From the NCBI GenBank assembly GCA_014898425.1, contig RCSZ01000001.1, positions 3,968,001-4,032,000 on the forward strand: 64,000 nt of DNA, in the 5' to 3' direction. The number at the start of each line of letters is the position of its first letter. Position 1 is the stretch's first letter. Positions 55,394-64,000 of this stretch are shown here, in pieces. This stretch comes from Botryotinia globosa. Taxonomy: Eukaryota > Ascomycota > Leotiomycetes > Helotiales > Sclerotiniaceae. Under the pieces are notes generated by a model. It was not told where the DNA came from, did not search any database, and saw nothing but the letters and a program-made list of their open reading frames with translations. The translations under genes were made by a program, and so were the position numbers.

Positions 55394-56252
55394 TCTCTCA
55401 CAATTTTGAGATTCAGTATATAGGCAAGTTGTATTTTGTGAAGGACAATATATAAAGAGATTATTGAACTTATTGAACTATGACATTTGGAATGGGTAAT
55501 CGAGATAGGCTTGAGTTCAAGCTGTTTGTGGGGTACAATGTAAAGATGCCAGCTTGCCAACTTAGCGAACAGACCTACCATGTAACCTCAAACCTCAAAC
55601 ATCCAATATTCACGTCCGACTGGTGATCCAATCAATTAGTCAAAGTCAAAGTCAAAGTTGCACAGTACTATCCCGAAAAGAGTGTTTGTTATAATCGAAA
55701 TCTAGGTTTGCGTCCAATGATTGATGTTCTCACTTCCGTATGATTACACAAAAAGTCATCTTAATCTCCACGATAGTGGGCAGGTATGCATCACAGTTTC
55801 ACAATGAGTCCCAAGAAATTGTGTATATTTTTTCAATTATTTTCCTACGAATTCTGATGATGGCTCGAATGCGTTCTGCATGAGCTCTATCCTCATTCGA
55901 TACCGGTTGCAACTACACACCACCCAATCCACCATACCCGGCCAGCTCACAAAACATCCATCAATCCCATGCCTGATAACCCAGTCCTGCTGCGCCATTA
56001 AGTTATCCCAATATGCTACATATTCCCTCCCTCCCATTTCATCGTCCTGCCTCCCCATTGTCGTTGTTTTCCAATTTTTGGTATGAAACAAAGAGACACT
56101 TAGTCGAATTCCTTCTTTGCCGTTTCAAAAACTCCAATATGCCGCTGTCCTATTTTGTTGCCGCGAGGCAGATGTACAAAGAAAACAGTTCATGTAAAAC
56201 ATTAAGATCGAATAAATAGAAATTAACATGGCTTGTTACCATGATATCACAA
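55394..56252. other. intergenic, no gene supported
   Basis: Two overlapping frames near 55837-56091 (minus) and 55880-56086 (plus) have no family. A (GTCAAA) triplet repeat lies near 55638-55655. Nothing else is seen. Confidence 0.5.
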
Positions 56253-59200
56253 TTAGAACATACTTCCATCCTGAACTGGTGTCGGTCCTCTCACACCTCC
56301 AAGTCCGGGAGAAAATTCTGGCATGGCCGGACTTGGCGCGTTATAAGCCTTTTCCCTGGCCTGAACATTGAGATTACCTCCCTCGCTAGAACTTTTTCTT
56401 AATCTCTGCTTGTGTTTCTCCCTCGGTGTTGCCTCTTCATCAGAGAAGGTGCTCATTTCCTCGTTACTCTGCGAAGACAATGGAATCTCATTTTTCTCAA
56501 TGTGTTCTGAAGGATCCTTTTTCCCCATAATCGCATCAAACATGGCTCTCGTCTGTCTTCTTCTTGGGTTGACTGCTGGAATAGGTGGGGGTGAAGTGTT
56601 TTGAAGGCTCGATCCAGTTGGAAGATTGATTGTTGAGATACGAGAAGTGGATGATATGAAAGTTGGTTCCGAGATTTCGGACTTGGTAACTGACTTCTTG
56701 CGAGCAGCTATACGGCTATTTGCCTGAGGAGTTGTTGGAGTCGCTGATCTTGACCCAGTTGATGGTGGATCAGCTAAAGAAGGTGTAGAATTTACTGAGA
56801 AGGGGGTGACAGGTGATGGTCTAGGTGAGAGACCAATTTCTAATGCATCACCAGTCTGGAGAGCGTGCATATTCTGCGGATCAAAGTAACTCGAGGGCTG
56901 TGGTTTGCTGTTAGTCCTAGGTCTCGAGCTCATCGCTGGGGATGGAAGTGGGGATGGGCGACCGGAAACACCAAGTGACAAACTTGGAGATGAACCAAGA
57001 GACAAACCGGACACGGTAGGTTTGAGCATGAGGCGAGCATTCTGAAGATCCTCAACGACCCCTTGACTCGACGTACCCGTTCCCTCGGCCATTGCTTTAG
57101 CTAAATCATCCTTGTATCTACCATTGCGACTTCTAGATCGGCCAGAGACATCAGAACCTGAACGATCACGAGAAGTACGGGATGCAGGTCGTGACCCGGA
57201 ATAATTCGTACCTATACTACCCTTGCTCTCCCTGTTTGCATTTCGTTGGGAATGGGTTACTGGTGGGGGCTTTCTCTCTCTACTTTGAGCTCTGTGACGT
57301 AGTGCCAGATTACTAGACACATCGTTTATTCCCTGCATTAGTCTTGACTCATAAGGATGCGCTTGTCGAGGGTCGCTAGGTCTTGGATTGGACCAATTAA
57401 TCTCATTGAAATTGCCGTCACCTTTCTGTTGATGTCTCATGGCTATTTGATGCTCACGATCGCGTTGAGCATCTCTCCGAGCTTGTCGGAAGGCTTTCAT
57501 CTGAGGAGGTGTTGAAGAAGTAGCGACATTTCGAAGCATCTCTTCTTCTTCCTCCTTCCATGAGCTATCATCAATTCTTTGCTTTGGTGGTTGGGGAGGA
57601 CCATTTTGTACGACTGGGCTGCTGCCTATTCCAAACATCTTCATGGCTTTGGATTGACCAGCAGCTTCTTTCTGCTTCATTGCCAACGCACCAAGGCTGG
57701 CCTTAGTTTTGAGCAGTACAGCGGATCCTGGAGTAGGCGAAGTAATTTGACGCTCAGGCTGGCGCTCAGACTCAAGTACTAGGCTTTTCAGATTTTCCTG
57801 AACTTGCCTTCGGCGTTGAGCAAGTTCATTTTTGAACTCTTGACGCTCTTGTTGGGTGGCTGAACTTCCATTCCTGTTGTGACGTGTTTCCATCTCCCTC
57901 TCCCATGCAGCCTTTGGGGGAGATCCAGGATCGACATTCGACTCCGTTGGTTTCACTCCGAGAGGTGTTGGAACAGCGCTGTTTACTTTAGCCAAAGGGC
58001 TTACTGGGGTTTCATCCCAGTCATTAATGTCCCATGGGTTTCCTCTCTCATTATAGCCGTGAGAAGGCTCTTCAACGGGATCAGACGATGAATGTTCATT
58101 GAATCCCGACGAAGTTATCCCATATATGGATGAGCTGTCACTGTCAGATCGCAAATGTGAACGGACCATTCCACTCAAGCCAGGAAGCGTTGGAGAGTCT
58201 GCTGGAGATTCAGGAAATCTTTCACCATCATCAGGTGGTGTAGTTTTAATCTCCAGGGTCCTTGGCGGGCTACTTGGGGGCGCAGGTAGTGGTTGTTGTG
58301 GGCCTCGAGGTGCTGCGGAAGGTGGCTGATAGGCTGGATGTTGAGATTCATCGGGTCGTGGTGTCATTAATGGATCATTGTGATTACGGTACTTCAGATT
58401 TGGGAAGCTACGAGGCTGGGGTAGTCCCCATGGTCGACTCATTGGTCCTCCCTTGGTAGAAAATTCAGACCTAGTAGGAGATGCTACCGAGCGAGTAATT
58501 GGAGAACCCGTGAATGGTGCTGAAACGGTTTCGCTGCCTGGAATTATAATTCGTTGTTGTCTTGGTGATTGTGGCTCGGGGGCGCGGTCTTTAGGGGGGA
58601 AATGTCTTTGATTAGAATGGTTCTCTTGCGTTGCATTAGAGTCATTTCGAGCTCGTGAGCCAGGCTGTTGTCGTGGAACGAAGGGTCCCGGCGGGGAATG
58701 CTTTCTTGGTGGCGGTGTCTCTCTTCCGTTCTTCATGTGAACCTGATTTCTATTCTCATGATGCTGTTGATCAGACTTAGGGTGCGCACTGCCAACCATC
58801 ATAGCCTTGACGCGGTCATTGACTTGTGATGGTGGTGGAGCTTCATCATTTTCGCTAACTGGAGGACTCAAAGGAGGGTTCGAAAATCCATACTGAGACT
58901 TCGGCTCAACTCCCAAATGTGCTGACTTAACTGTTGGGCCGAAATCAAAGCCACTGATTGGAGACGGAAGATTGTGATTAGGTGGTGGGCTTGCAGCACG
59001 TAGATTAGGCATGCTACCTTTGGCAAGTACAGGCTTGCGGTCCCACTTATCAGGTGCGTTAAAGGAGGTAGCTGACGTTGGTGAATGCATTGTCAGCGGA
59101 GGTGTCTGAGCACCCATACCACGTTGTCTGGTCAAGGTGTCTATTCTGTTCATGGTTGAGTGCTGTTGGTCATGCACATGTTGGTCCAACCCAGTCTCGT

Positions 59201-60131
59201 ACAGTCGGCGCATTTTGGTTGCAGACCTTTCCATGCCAGAGTTTGTTCCAGAGCCTCCGGCTGAAACTGGTGTGTGAGATCCACTTAAAGATGGTGTACG
59301 TTGTGAAGTAATAGATGTTGCTGCTGTAGAAATTCTTGTGTCCACTGGTCCAGAAGAAGTGGTAGACGATGTCTCTCTATTACGATTGTATCCAACAAGT
59401 GGTGGTGAGCCTGCTCTCGAGTGCTCTGTTGTTGATACATCTGCGATATTATCCTCATCGTCGTTTCGCTCCTCCCATTGTTGTTCTCTTTCCTTTTCCC
59501 TCAATTTCTGGAAAGCTGATTGACTAACGTCACTTTCATACAATACACGACCCCCAAGGCCAACCCCATCGGCTGAACTCTTCGATCCTGAGGGAATTTT
59601 ATAAATCTTTTGACGGCCACCAAAGAGTACATTGCCCTCGCCTGGCTTTGGTCGACTCATAATGCTACCAGTGTGTAGGGATTCATCATCCGTACCATAG
59701 CCATCTGCGACCGAATCGGCCCTAGAAAAGGAAAACGGTGGTCGAACGGATCCGTGTATTGAGGAAACCTCTGCGATATCAGAAAGACCGTGTCCTTGAA
59801 ATCCGAAGTCGATCAGTTTCGAGGCTCGCTTGGGAAATAATACACTGTCATCACTGGCTTTGCCAATTTTGGAAGTTGGGTCGTCTTGTTCTCGTAACAT
59901 GGAAAACCGAGCTGATAATCCATTCATCAACAGACTTGTTCGAAAGTCATCCGACGATGGTAAAGCATTTTCAAGGTCCAATTCCAACTTTGGTTCCGGT
60001 TCTTCCTTCTTCTTCCCAAGTCTAAAAGTTTTTGATGGTTTGACAGCCAATGCGTGCTCGGTATCGCTGGATCCTCGACCTACTCCTTCTGCTGCGTCCT
60101 TGGCATCCTTCTTCTTACGGGATCGAAACAT
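56253..60131 (-). CDS. large disordered Ser/Pro-rich protein
   Basis: Intronless, 1292 residues. It starts with a basic stretch (MFRSRKKKDAKDA) and has an early conserved-looking segment (LMNGLSARFSMLREQDDPTSKIGKASDDSVLFPKRASKLIDFG). The remainder is mostly polar, low-complexity sequence rich in Ser, Pro, Arg and Gln, with two short helical segments (QSAFQKLREKEREQQWEE; QERQEFKNELAQRRRQVQENL). I see no signal peptide, membrane helix or enzyme domain. Proteins of this kind in ascomycetes are usually uncharacterised scaffold or signalling proteins. The lack of introns over 3.9 kb and the in-frame length argue for a real gene. Confidence 0.8.
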   Translation of the reverse strand: MFRSRKKKDAKDAAEGVGRGSSDTEHALAVKPSKTFRLGKKKEEPEPKLELDLENALPSSDDFRTSLLMNGLSARFSMLREQDDPTSKIGKASDDSVLFPKRASKLIDFGFQGHGLSDIAEVSSIHGSVRPPFSFSRADSVADGYGTDDESLHTGSIMSRPKPGEGNVLFGGRQKIYKIPSGSKSSADGVGLGGRVLYESDVSQSAFQKLREKEREQQWEERNDDEDNIADVSTTEHSRAGSPPLVGYNRNRETSSTTSSGPVDTRISTAATSITSQRTPSLSGSHTPVSAGGSGTNSGMERSATKMRRLYETGLDQHVHDQQHSTMNRIDTLTRQRGMGAQTPPLTMHSPTSATSFNAPDKWDRKPVLAKGSMPNLRAASPPPNHNLPSPISGFDFGPTVKSAHLGVEPKSQYGFSNPPLSPPVSENDEAPPPSQVNDRVKAMMVGSAHPKSDQQHHENRNQVHMKNGRETPPPRKHSPPGPFVPRQQPGSRARNDSNATQENHSNQRHFPPKDRAPEPQSPRQQRIIIPGSETVSAPFTGSPITRSVASPTRSEFSTKGGPMSRPWGLPQPRSFPNLKYRNHNDPLMTPRPDESQHPAYQPPSAAPRGPQQPLPAPPSSPPRTLEIKTTPPDDGERFPESPADSPTLPGLSGMVRSHLRSDSDSSSIYGITSSGFNEHSSSDPVEEPSHGYNERGNPWDINDWDETPVSPLAKVNSAVPTPLGVKPTESNVDPGSPPKAAWEREMETRHNRNGSSATQQERQEFKNELAQRRRQVQENLKSLVLESERQPERQITSPTPGSAVLLKTKASLGALAMKQKEAAGQSKAMKMFGIGSSPVVQNGPPQPPKQRIDDSSWKEEEEEMLRNVATSSTPPQMKAFRQARRDAQRDREHQIAMRHQQKGDGNFNEINWSNPRPSDPRQAHPYESRLMQGINDVSSNLALRHRAQSRERKPPPVTHSQRNANRESKGSIGTNYSGSRPASRTSRDRSGSDVSGRSRSRNGRYKDDLAKAMAEGTGTSSQGVVEDLQNARLMLKPTVSGLSLGSSPSLSLGVSGRPSPLPSPAMSSRPRTNSKPQPSSYFDPQNMHALQTGDALEIGLSPRPSPVTPFSVNSTPSLADPPSTGSRSATPTTPQANSRIAARKKSVTKSEISEPTFISSTSRISTINLPTGSSLQNTSPPPIPAVNPRRRQTRAMFDAIMGKKDPSEHIEKNEIPLSSQSNEEMSTFSDEEATPREKHKQRLRKSSSEGGNLNVQAREKAYNAPSPAMPEFSPGLGGVRGPTPVQDGSMF

Positions 60132-61163
60132 GATGCTCAGTGTTTCGCACTGTGATTTACAACCTTCTAAACCTCAAAGTACAAACCCGATTCTGGCCAA
60201 AAAAATATTAAAATACAAGCTCGGGTGAGATCTGGTGAAGAAACTTTCCCAATTCTCGTTTCAATGGATGTCGTTCAACTCGAGATATTGGAAGGCAAAA
60301 AAATGACTCGAGACGAAAGACCAAAGCGTGAACGACAGGAAGAAAGTTGGGGAAATGGAAGATAAGCTGTTTTGACATGCAAGCATTAGCCTTGAAAGTT
60401 TGATAGATGTTTGAGGTAAAGGAGTTCTCGGTGAACTACGCACGGAAGAAGTGTAACGGGTCGGGTATGATCAGACGAAAATTGTGAGCAATTGCCAACA
60501 GCAAAGATGTTTCGTTTTGCAACTTGACAATTACCAATAGCGATAGCTTGAACAGCGCGAGTGAAGGAATGCTATCGGCAGTTGTGCTTCACAGATTGTA
60601 ATGAATGTATGGGGGTGTTTCGGTATCCCTGAGGAATGAAATTCGTTTCGCGGTGCATGAATTGAGTTGCACGGAAAGTCTGAGGTGATAAATGTCTTCG
60701 TCAATATGCCGTCAGTCAGTCGAATAAGTGACCTGCACGAATTGTATAGTATGGAATTCGAGATGGTTCTCTTAAGGGGCCGAACAAGAAAAAGGAAAGT
60801 GTGAGGCAGTTGCTGTTTTAAACGTCAAGGTCGGGTATTGATAACCACAAAATATGTAAGATATCCTGGACAGCTAATTTTGTGACAGGAGAGATTGAGA
60901 TTGTGATTCTGCCAAAGGGGTATGCCAATGAATGAATGTTTGGATGCAAGTGAATATGCGGCGGGTGAAGTATCGTCTGAAATATTGTGATATTACTGTC
61001 GAATCCGCCGTCCGTCTCAAGTTTGCCTCTTCCCTTTCGTCCCTTTGGTTGGCGTGAGGATACCGGTACGTCCAAAGAAAAAGAATGAATGTGGTGTAGA
61101 AGTCAAGGGATAGAATGGGAGGAAGTGTGAGTGAAAGAGGGGAATGAGAGAATGAAGGATTGA

Positions 61164-61165
<2 letters not shown>

Positions 61166-61200
<35 letters not shown>

Positions 61201-61201
61201 C
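61166..61201. repeat. (GATT)n microsatellite
   Basis: About nine tandem GATT units. Confidence 0.95.
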
Positions 61202-61235
61202 GATGGGGGAGAAGAGGGACAGTACGTCGTTTAGT

Positions 61236-61301
61236 TTCTCTCTATCTCTCTCTACCTAGTATCTACTCTTTCTCTCTCTCTCTCCCTCTCTCTCTATTAT
61301 C
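61236..61301. repeat. CT-rich microsatellite
   Basis: Interrupted (CT)n tract with short TATC interruptions. Confidence 0.85.
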
Positions 61302-61379
61302 TCATTGCAGATAGCCAAGGTTCCTTGAGAGTTTGCCAAAATGCAATCCAATCAATTTGTTGAATTGATATGTACTCCG

Positions 61380-61408
61380 TATGGATGGATGGATGGATGG
61401 ACGGATGA
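61380..61408. repeat. (GGAT)n microsatellite
   Basis: About six GGAT units, the last ones imperfect, directly after a TACTCCGTA motif. Confidence 0.9.
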
Positions 61409-61620
61409 ATAATTAATCAAGAGGATTTGGATCAATTGATAAAAAAGGGAATTATGCATGAGGTAATATGTCTGTAGGTAAGGTTACCAGGCCAAGGAAG
61501 GTGGTTTTGTAAATAGAACCTTGCCCACCAGTGGCCCAATGTGTAAGATTACTAATAAAGTTAAAATGTGGTGGCCGGCTCCTGGTCCCTCTTCTTTTCC
61601 TTTCTTTTCTTACGCCAGTG

Positions 61621-61692
61621 GCACATCACACATCACACATCACACACAAACACACACACACACACATCACACCTCTCTCTCTCCCCCCCCCC
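61621..61692. repeat. compound CATCA/CA/CT/C repeat
   Basis: CATCACA-type units are followed by (CA)n, then (CT)n and a run of about ten C. Confidence 0.9.
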
Positions 61693-63051
61693 TACCCGAG
61701 TCAAATTTCTTTCTCTACATCCATCTACTAGGGACTATGTAAAGCGTTCATCTGGTCTCTCGAACCGCTGCCACACCCCTGACCAATTCCATTTCTTTAA
61801 AATGATTTTGTTTGTTTACATTATTTCCATTTGGTGACAACGCATTCAATAGTATACTTTGTCTATGGTTTACCTAGATAAAAATAAGATAGCGAGTGGG
61901 TGGAATTGCCTAGAGGTACTCCGTACACAATGTTAGGATAATCAATCTCAACACGGAAGTGAACGACAAGTGAGTACATACAGTCCTCGGACTCGGTGAA
62001 TTCGACAAACAATGGTGATGGTGGCGGGGTGGTAAGATATACGATGAAGGGGGAGGCAAAGACAGAAAGGGTTTTGTGGCAGCTAGATGAAGATGAACTG
62101 ACTGGTGAGGTGGTATGCGGGTATGGCCTCCAATGGGAAGTGGTGATATCTCCCTAGGGTTTTTCTTCAGCAGTTACCAAGATGGCTCTTGTGCAAGCGT
62201 ATATAAGTGAAGCAGCGGCGTAGAATGAAGCGAATCAATTAGAATCTTTCACAATGCGTGTGAAGAGATGAAAGAGATCTCCTACGGTCCACGGAGTATG
62301 TACTCCCTTGTCACACGTATTCAACCGCTGATCGAGCCGTCTCATAGGTCAATCATCAACCAAACCCCTTCCACGGTTTGTGCCCCCAAACTCTATCTAT
62401 TATCTTAGCATATCGTGAACGTAGCGACCGACCGGCCCTCGAAAATAAGCTTCGATGCAACTACGTTCTGCATACTCCTGAAACTGAGACATGACAATCT
62501 AGCGGCACGGCTAACCATTTACTCCGTAGATTGATTCTTTGGGATCGCTTTCCATTTGCCTGGAATCAAGGAAGTAACCGTAAGATATACACTGTAATGG
62601 AAGACGATGTGTCCGTTGCTGTTATCATCATCATAAGATGGTTCGGGATGTTAATCAATGGGTTTGTAGAACATTGATCACTAGGCCGAGACTTACTTTT
62701 CTTGCAAGTTGCAACTGTTTGATGTATAATTATACTTTTTTGCATCACGATTTGCTTTTAGGGGATGAGCATCAAATGTGTCACAGACTCACAGTCAGGG
62801 TTATCTGAGGTTTCAAATTCATAATAGGAAAGTATTATAGAGTAATTACTGAATATGGAGTACGAAGTATACATATGGCAGTTGCTTTAATGATAATGTG
62901 ATTTTGACTTTGATATTTCAAATTAGATGAGATGAGGTGAAGCCCTCGCGTCGATGAATAAGACAAAGGGGGTGTCAAATTCACGAAAAAGGGTTCGTTA
63001 AGTATATCTATCTACCTACCACCTTACTTGACCTGTGAACTAGGGTTTGAC

Positions 63052-63085
63052 TTGCCTGACTTGCCTGACTTGCTTGAACTTGCTG
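63052..63085. repeat. 9-bp tandem repeat, about 3 copies
   Basis: Units GACTTGCCT, the last copy changed to GACTTGCTT. Confidence 0.8.
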
Positions 63086-63765
63086 CATCACAAGTTCACA
63101 ACAAGTGTACGACACTACAATACTCTGGACAGTATTACTACTATAATACTAGACCATAGACTAGGTCCCTAGTTGGTCGGGTCGTAGTCTGTCATCGTAA
63201 TATGCAATGAATGCACGGGACGGATTTCACCCGCGAGCGAATCAAATCTCTATTGTACCTGAAAGTATCTATCTGAGCGTACCTGACACTTGACCAATTC
63301 AAGACATTCTTGACGGTTAACCCCTTCTTCTGTCCTCGACTCCGTAGCCTCTCTCCCCCCCCTCAGCATGTTCTGAACATTCATCCAATCATGAAGAACA
63401 TCTTTATTTGAAACATAAAGTCAAGAATTGTCCAAGATACTTCCTTATACAACATTACTACTTTACGAGGATTTTAAGTTCAATTGTCATCTCATGAACG
63501 CATCATCTCATGATTCATGAACGCATCCAGCCAGCCTTCACCGCCCGACTTTTCCGTCCATAGTCTGCCTCCTCCAAGCTCCATGTACTGACTCCGTACT
63601 ATCACAAAAGCGCTCGGGAAATGGGTATCATTTTCTTGTCTCATAAATCATAAATCATCGGGATACTTGCTTTTTGCATCCTATGTCTTACTGTACTACT
63701 TTACTGTCTCAACATCAATCGAAAGGCTCACGAACCATTCATTGGAATTGGGAAGAAGTCTCAAT

Positions 63766-63870
63766 GAGTGATGGGTGATGGGTGATGGATGGGTGATGGA
63801 TGGGTGATGGATGGGTGATGGATGGGTGATGGATGGGTGATGGATGGGTGATGGATGGGTGACGGATGAC
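63766..63870. repeat. 11-bp minisatellite
   Basis: About nine near-identical copies of GGATGGGTGAT in non-coding DNA near the window end. Confidence 0.93.
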
Positions 63871-64000
63871 CGAGGTTTCACCCCTTGATCCTCGCCGATG
63901 TAAAATTGTCCACTCAACCAACTTCCAAGCTTCGATAGAATTACCCAAACAAGCGTCAACCTCGAGTTTCTATTACTGCTCTGTGCAAACATTGTTGTTA

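Larger units (their letters stand above)
60132..64000. other. 3.9-kb non-coding region rich in microsatellites and ACTCCGTA motifs
   Basis: No gene is supported. It includes the promoter and possible long 5' leader of the 1292-residue protein gene. Tandem repeats are clustered (GATT, GGAT, CT, CA and an 11-bp unit). ACTCCGTA occurs at 61374-61381, 61918-61925, 62521-62528, 63339-63346 and 63591-63598, and ACGGAGTA at 62291-62298. Minus-strand frames near 63739-63992 are produced by the minisatellite. Confidence 0.6.

Noticed and set aside
63696..63992. Minus-strand frames rich in HPSITHPSP
   Set aside because: Produced by the 11-bp minisatellite; there is no independent coding evidence.

Overview
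The window is nuclear DNA of a filamentous ascomycete. Genes sit on both strands. Most carry GT-AG introns of about 45-120 nt with CTAAC/CTGAT-like branch points. Intergenic gaps are 0.3-4 kb, and the products are typically fungal: Pth11-like rhodopsin domain, 2EXR, DUF2458, DUF3425, DUF7726, GH17, GH76 and a Kre9-type GPI protein. A multi-exon secreted pectin methylesterase beside a GH28 exo-polygalacturonase suggests a plant-associated Leotiomycete, for example Sclerotiniaceae. That placement is inference; I see no diagnostic marker gene. Exon joints below were worked out by hand from splice signals, reading phase and family conservation.

Layout. 0.5-1.9 kb: coiled-coil protein (-). 4.2 kb: tRNA-Gly(UCC) with a damaged-looking acceptor stem. 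5.8-6.4 kb: small secreted protein. 7.7-10.4 kb: nicotinamide riboside kinase-like enzyme, then a cyclin. 10.8-11.7 kb: 5'-truncated Pth11-like gene with a GC-AG intron. 12.3-13.4 kb: LaeA-type methyltransferase. 13.5-17.0 kb: divergent pectin methylesterase and exo-polygalacturonase. 18.6-21.1 kb: divergent glutaminyl cyclase and a TMEM70-like mitochondrial protein. 21.3-22.2 kb: 2EXR protein. 22.2-29.6 kb: gene-poor, with a cluster of hairpin-containing repeats at 25.2-26.3 kb. 29.6-38.2 kb: orphan two-exon gene, GH17 glucanase, divergent COX14-domain and DUF2458 genes, and an F-box/2EXR-like protein. 38.2-41 kb: an aldo-keto reductase pseudogene broken by frameshifts and by a 170-bp solo-LTR-like insertion with a 5-bp target duplication. 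41-47.2 kb: bZIP/DUF3425 protein, GH76 mannanase, GPI-anchored serine-glycine repeat protein. 49-55.4 kb: GMC oxidoreductase, DUF7726 protein, glucosidase II beta subunit ending in KDEL. 56.3-60.1 kb: a 1292-residue disordered protein, followed by 3.9 kb rich in microsatellites and a recurring ACTCCGTA motif.

How the genes fit together. The pectinesterase and exo-polygalacturonase can act in sequence on pectin (demethylation, then galacturonate release) and share an 823-bp intergenic region with TATA-like and CreA-like sites. GH17, GH76 and the Kre9-like GPI protein are cell-wall genes. Glucosidase II beta serves ER glycan trimming, on which such secreted proteins depend. I see no biosynthetic gene cluster and no defence system. 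The least-explained signals are the 25.2-26.3 kb repeat cluster and the short motif TTAACTAGCGTnCGC shared by three loci, one of them the solo LTR.
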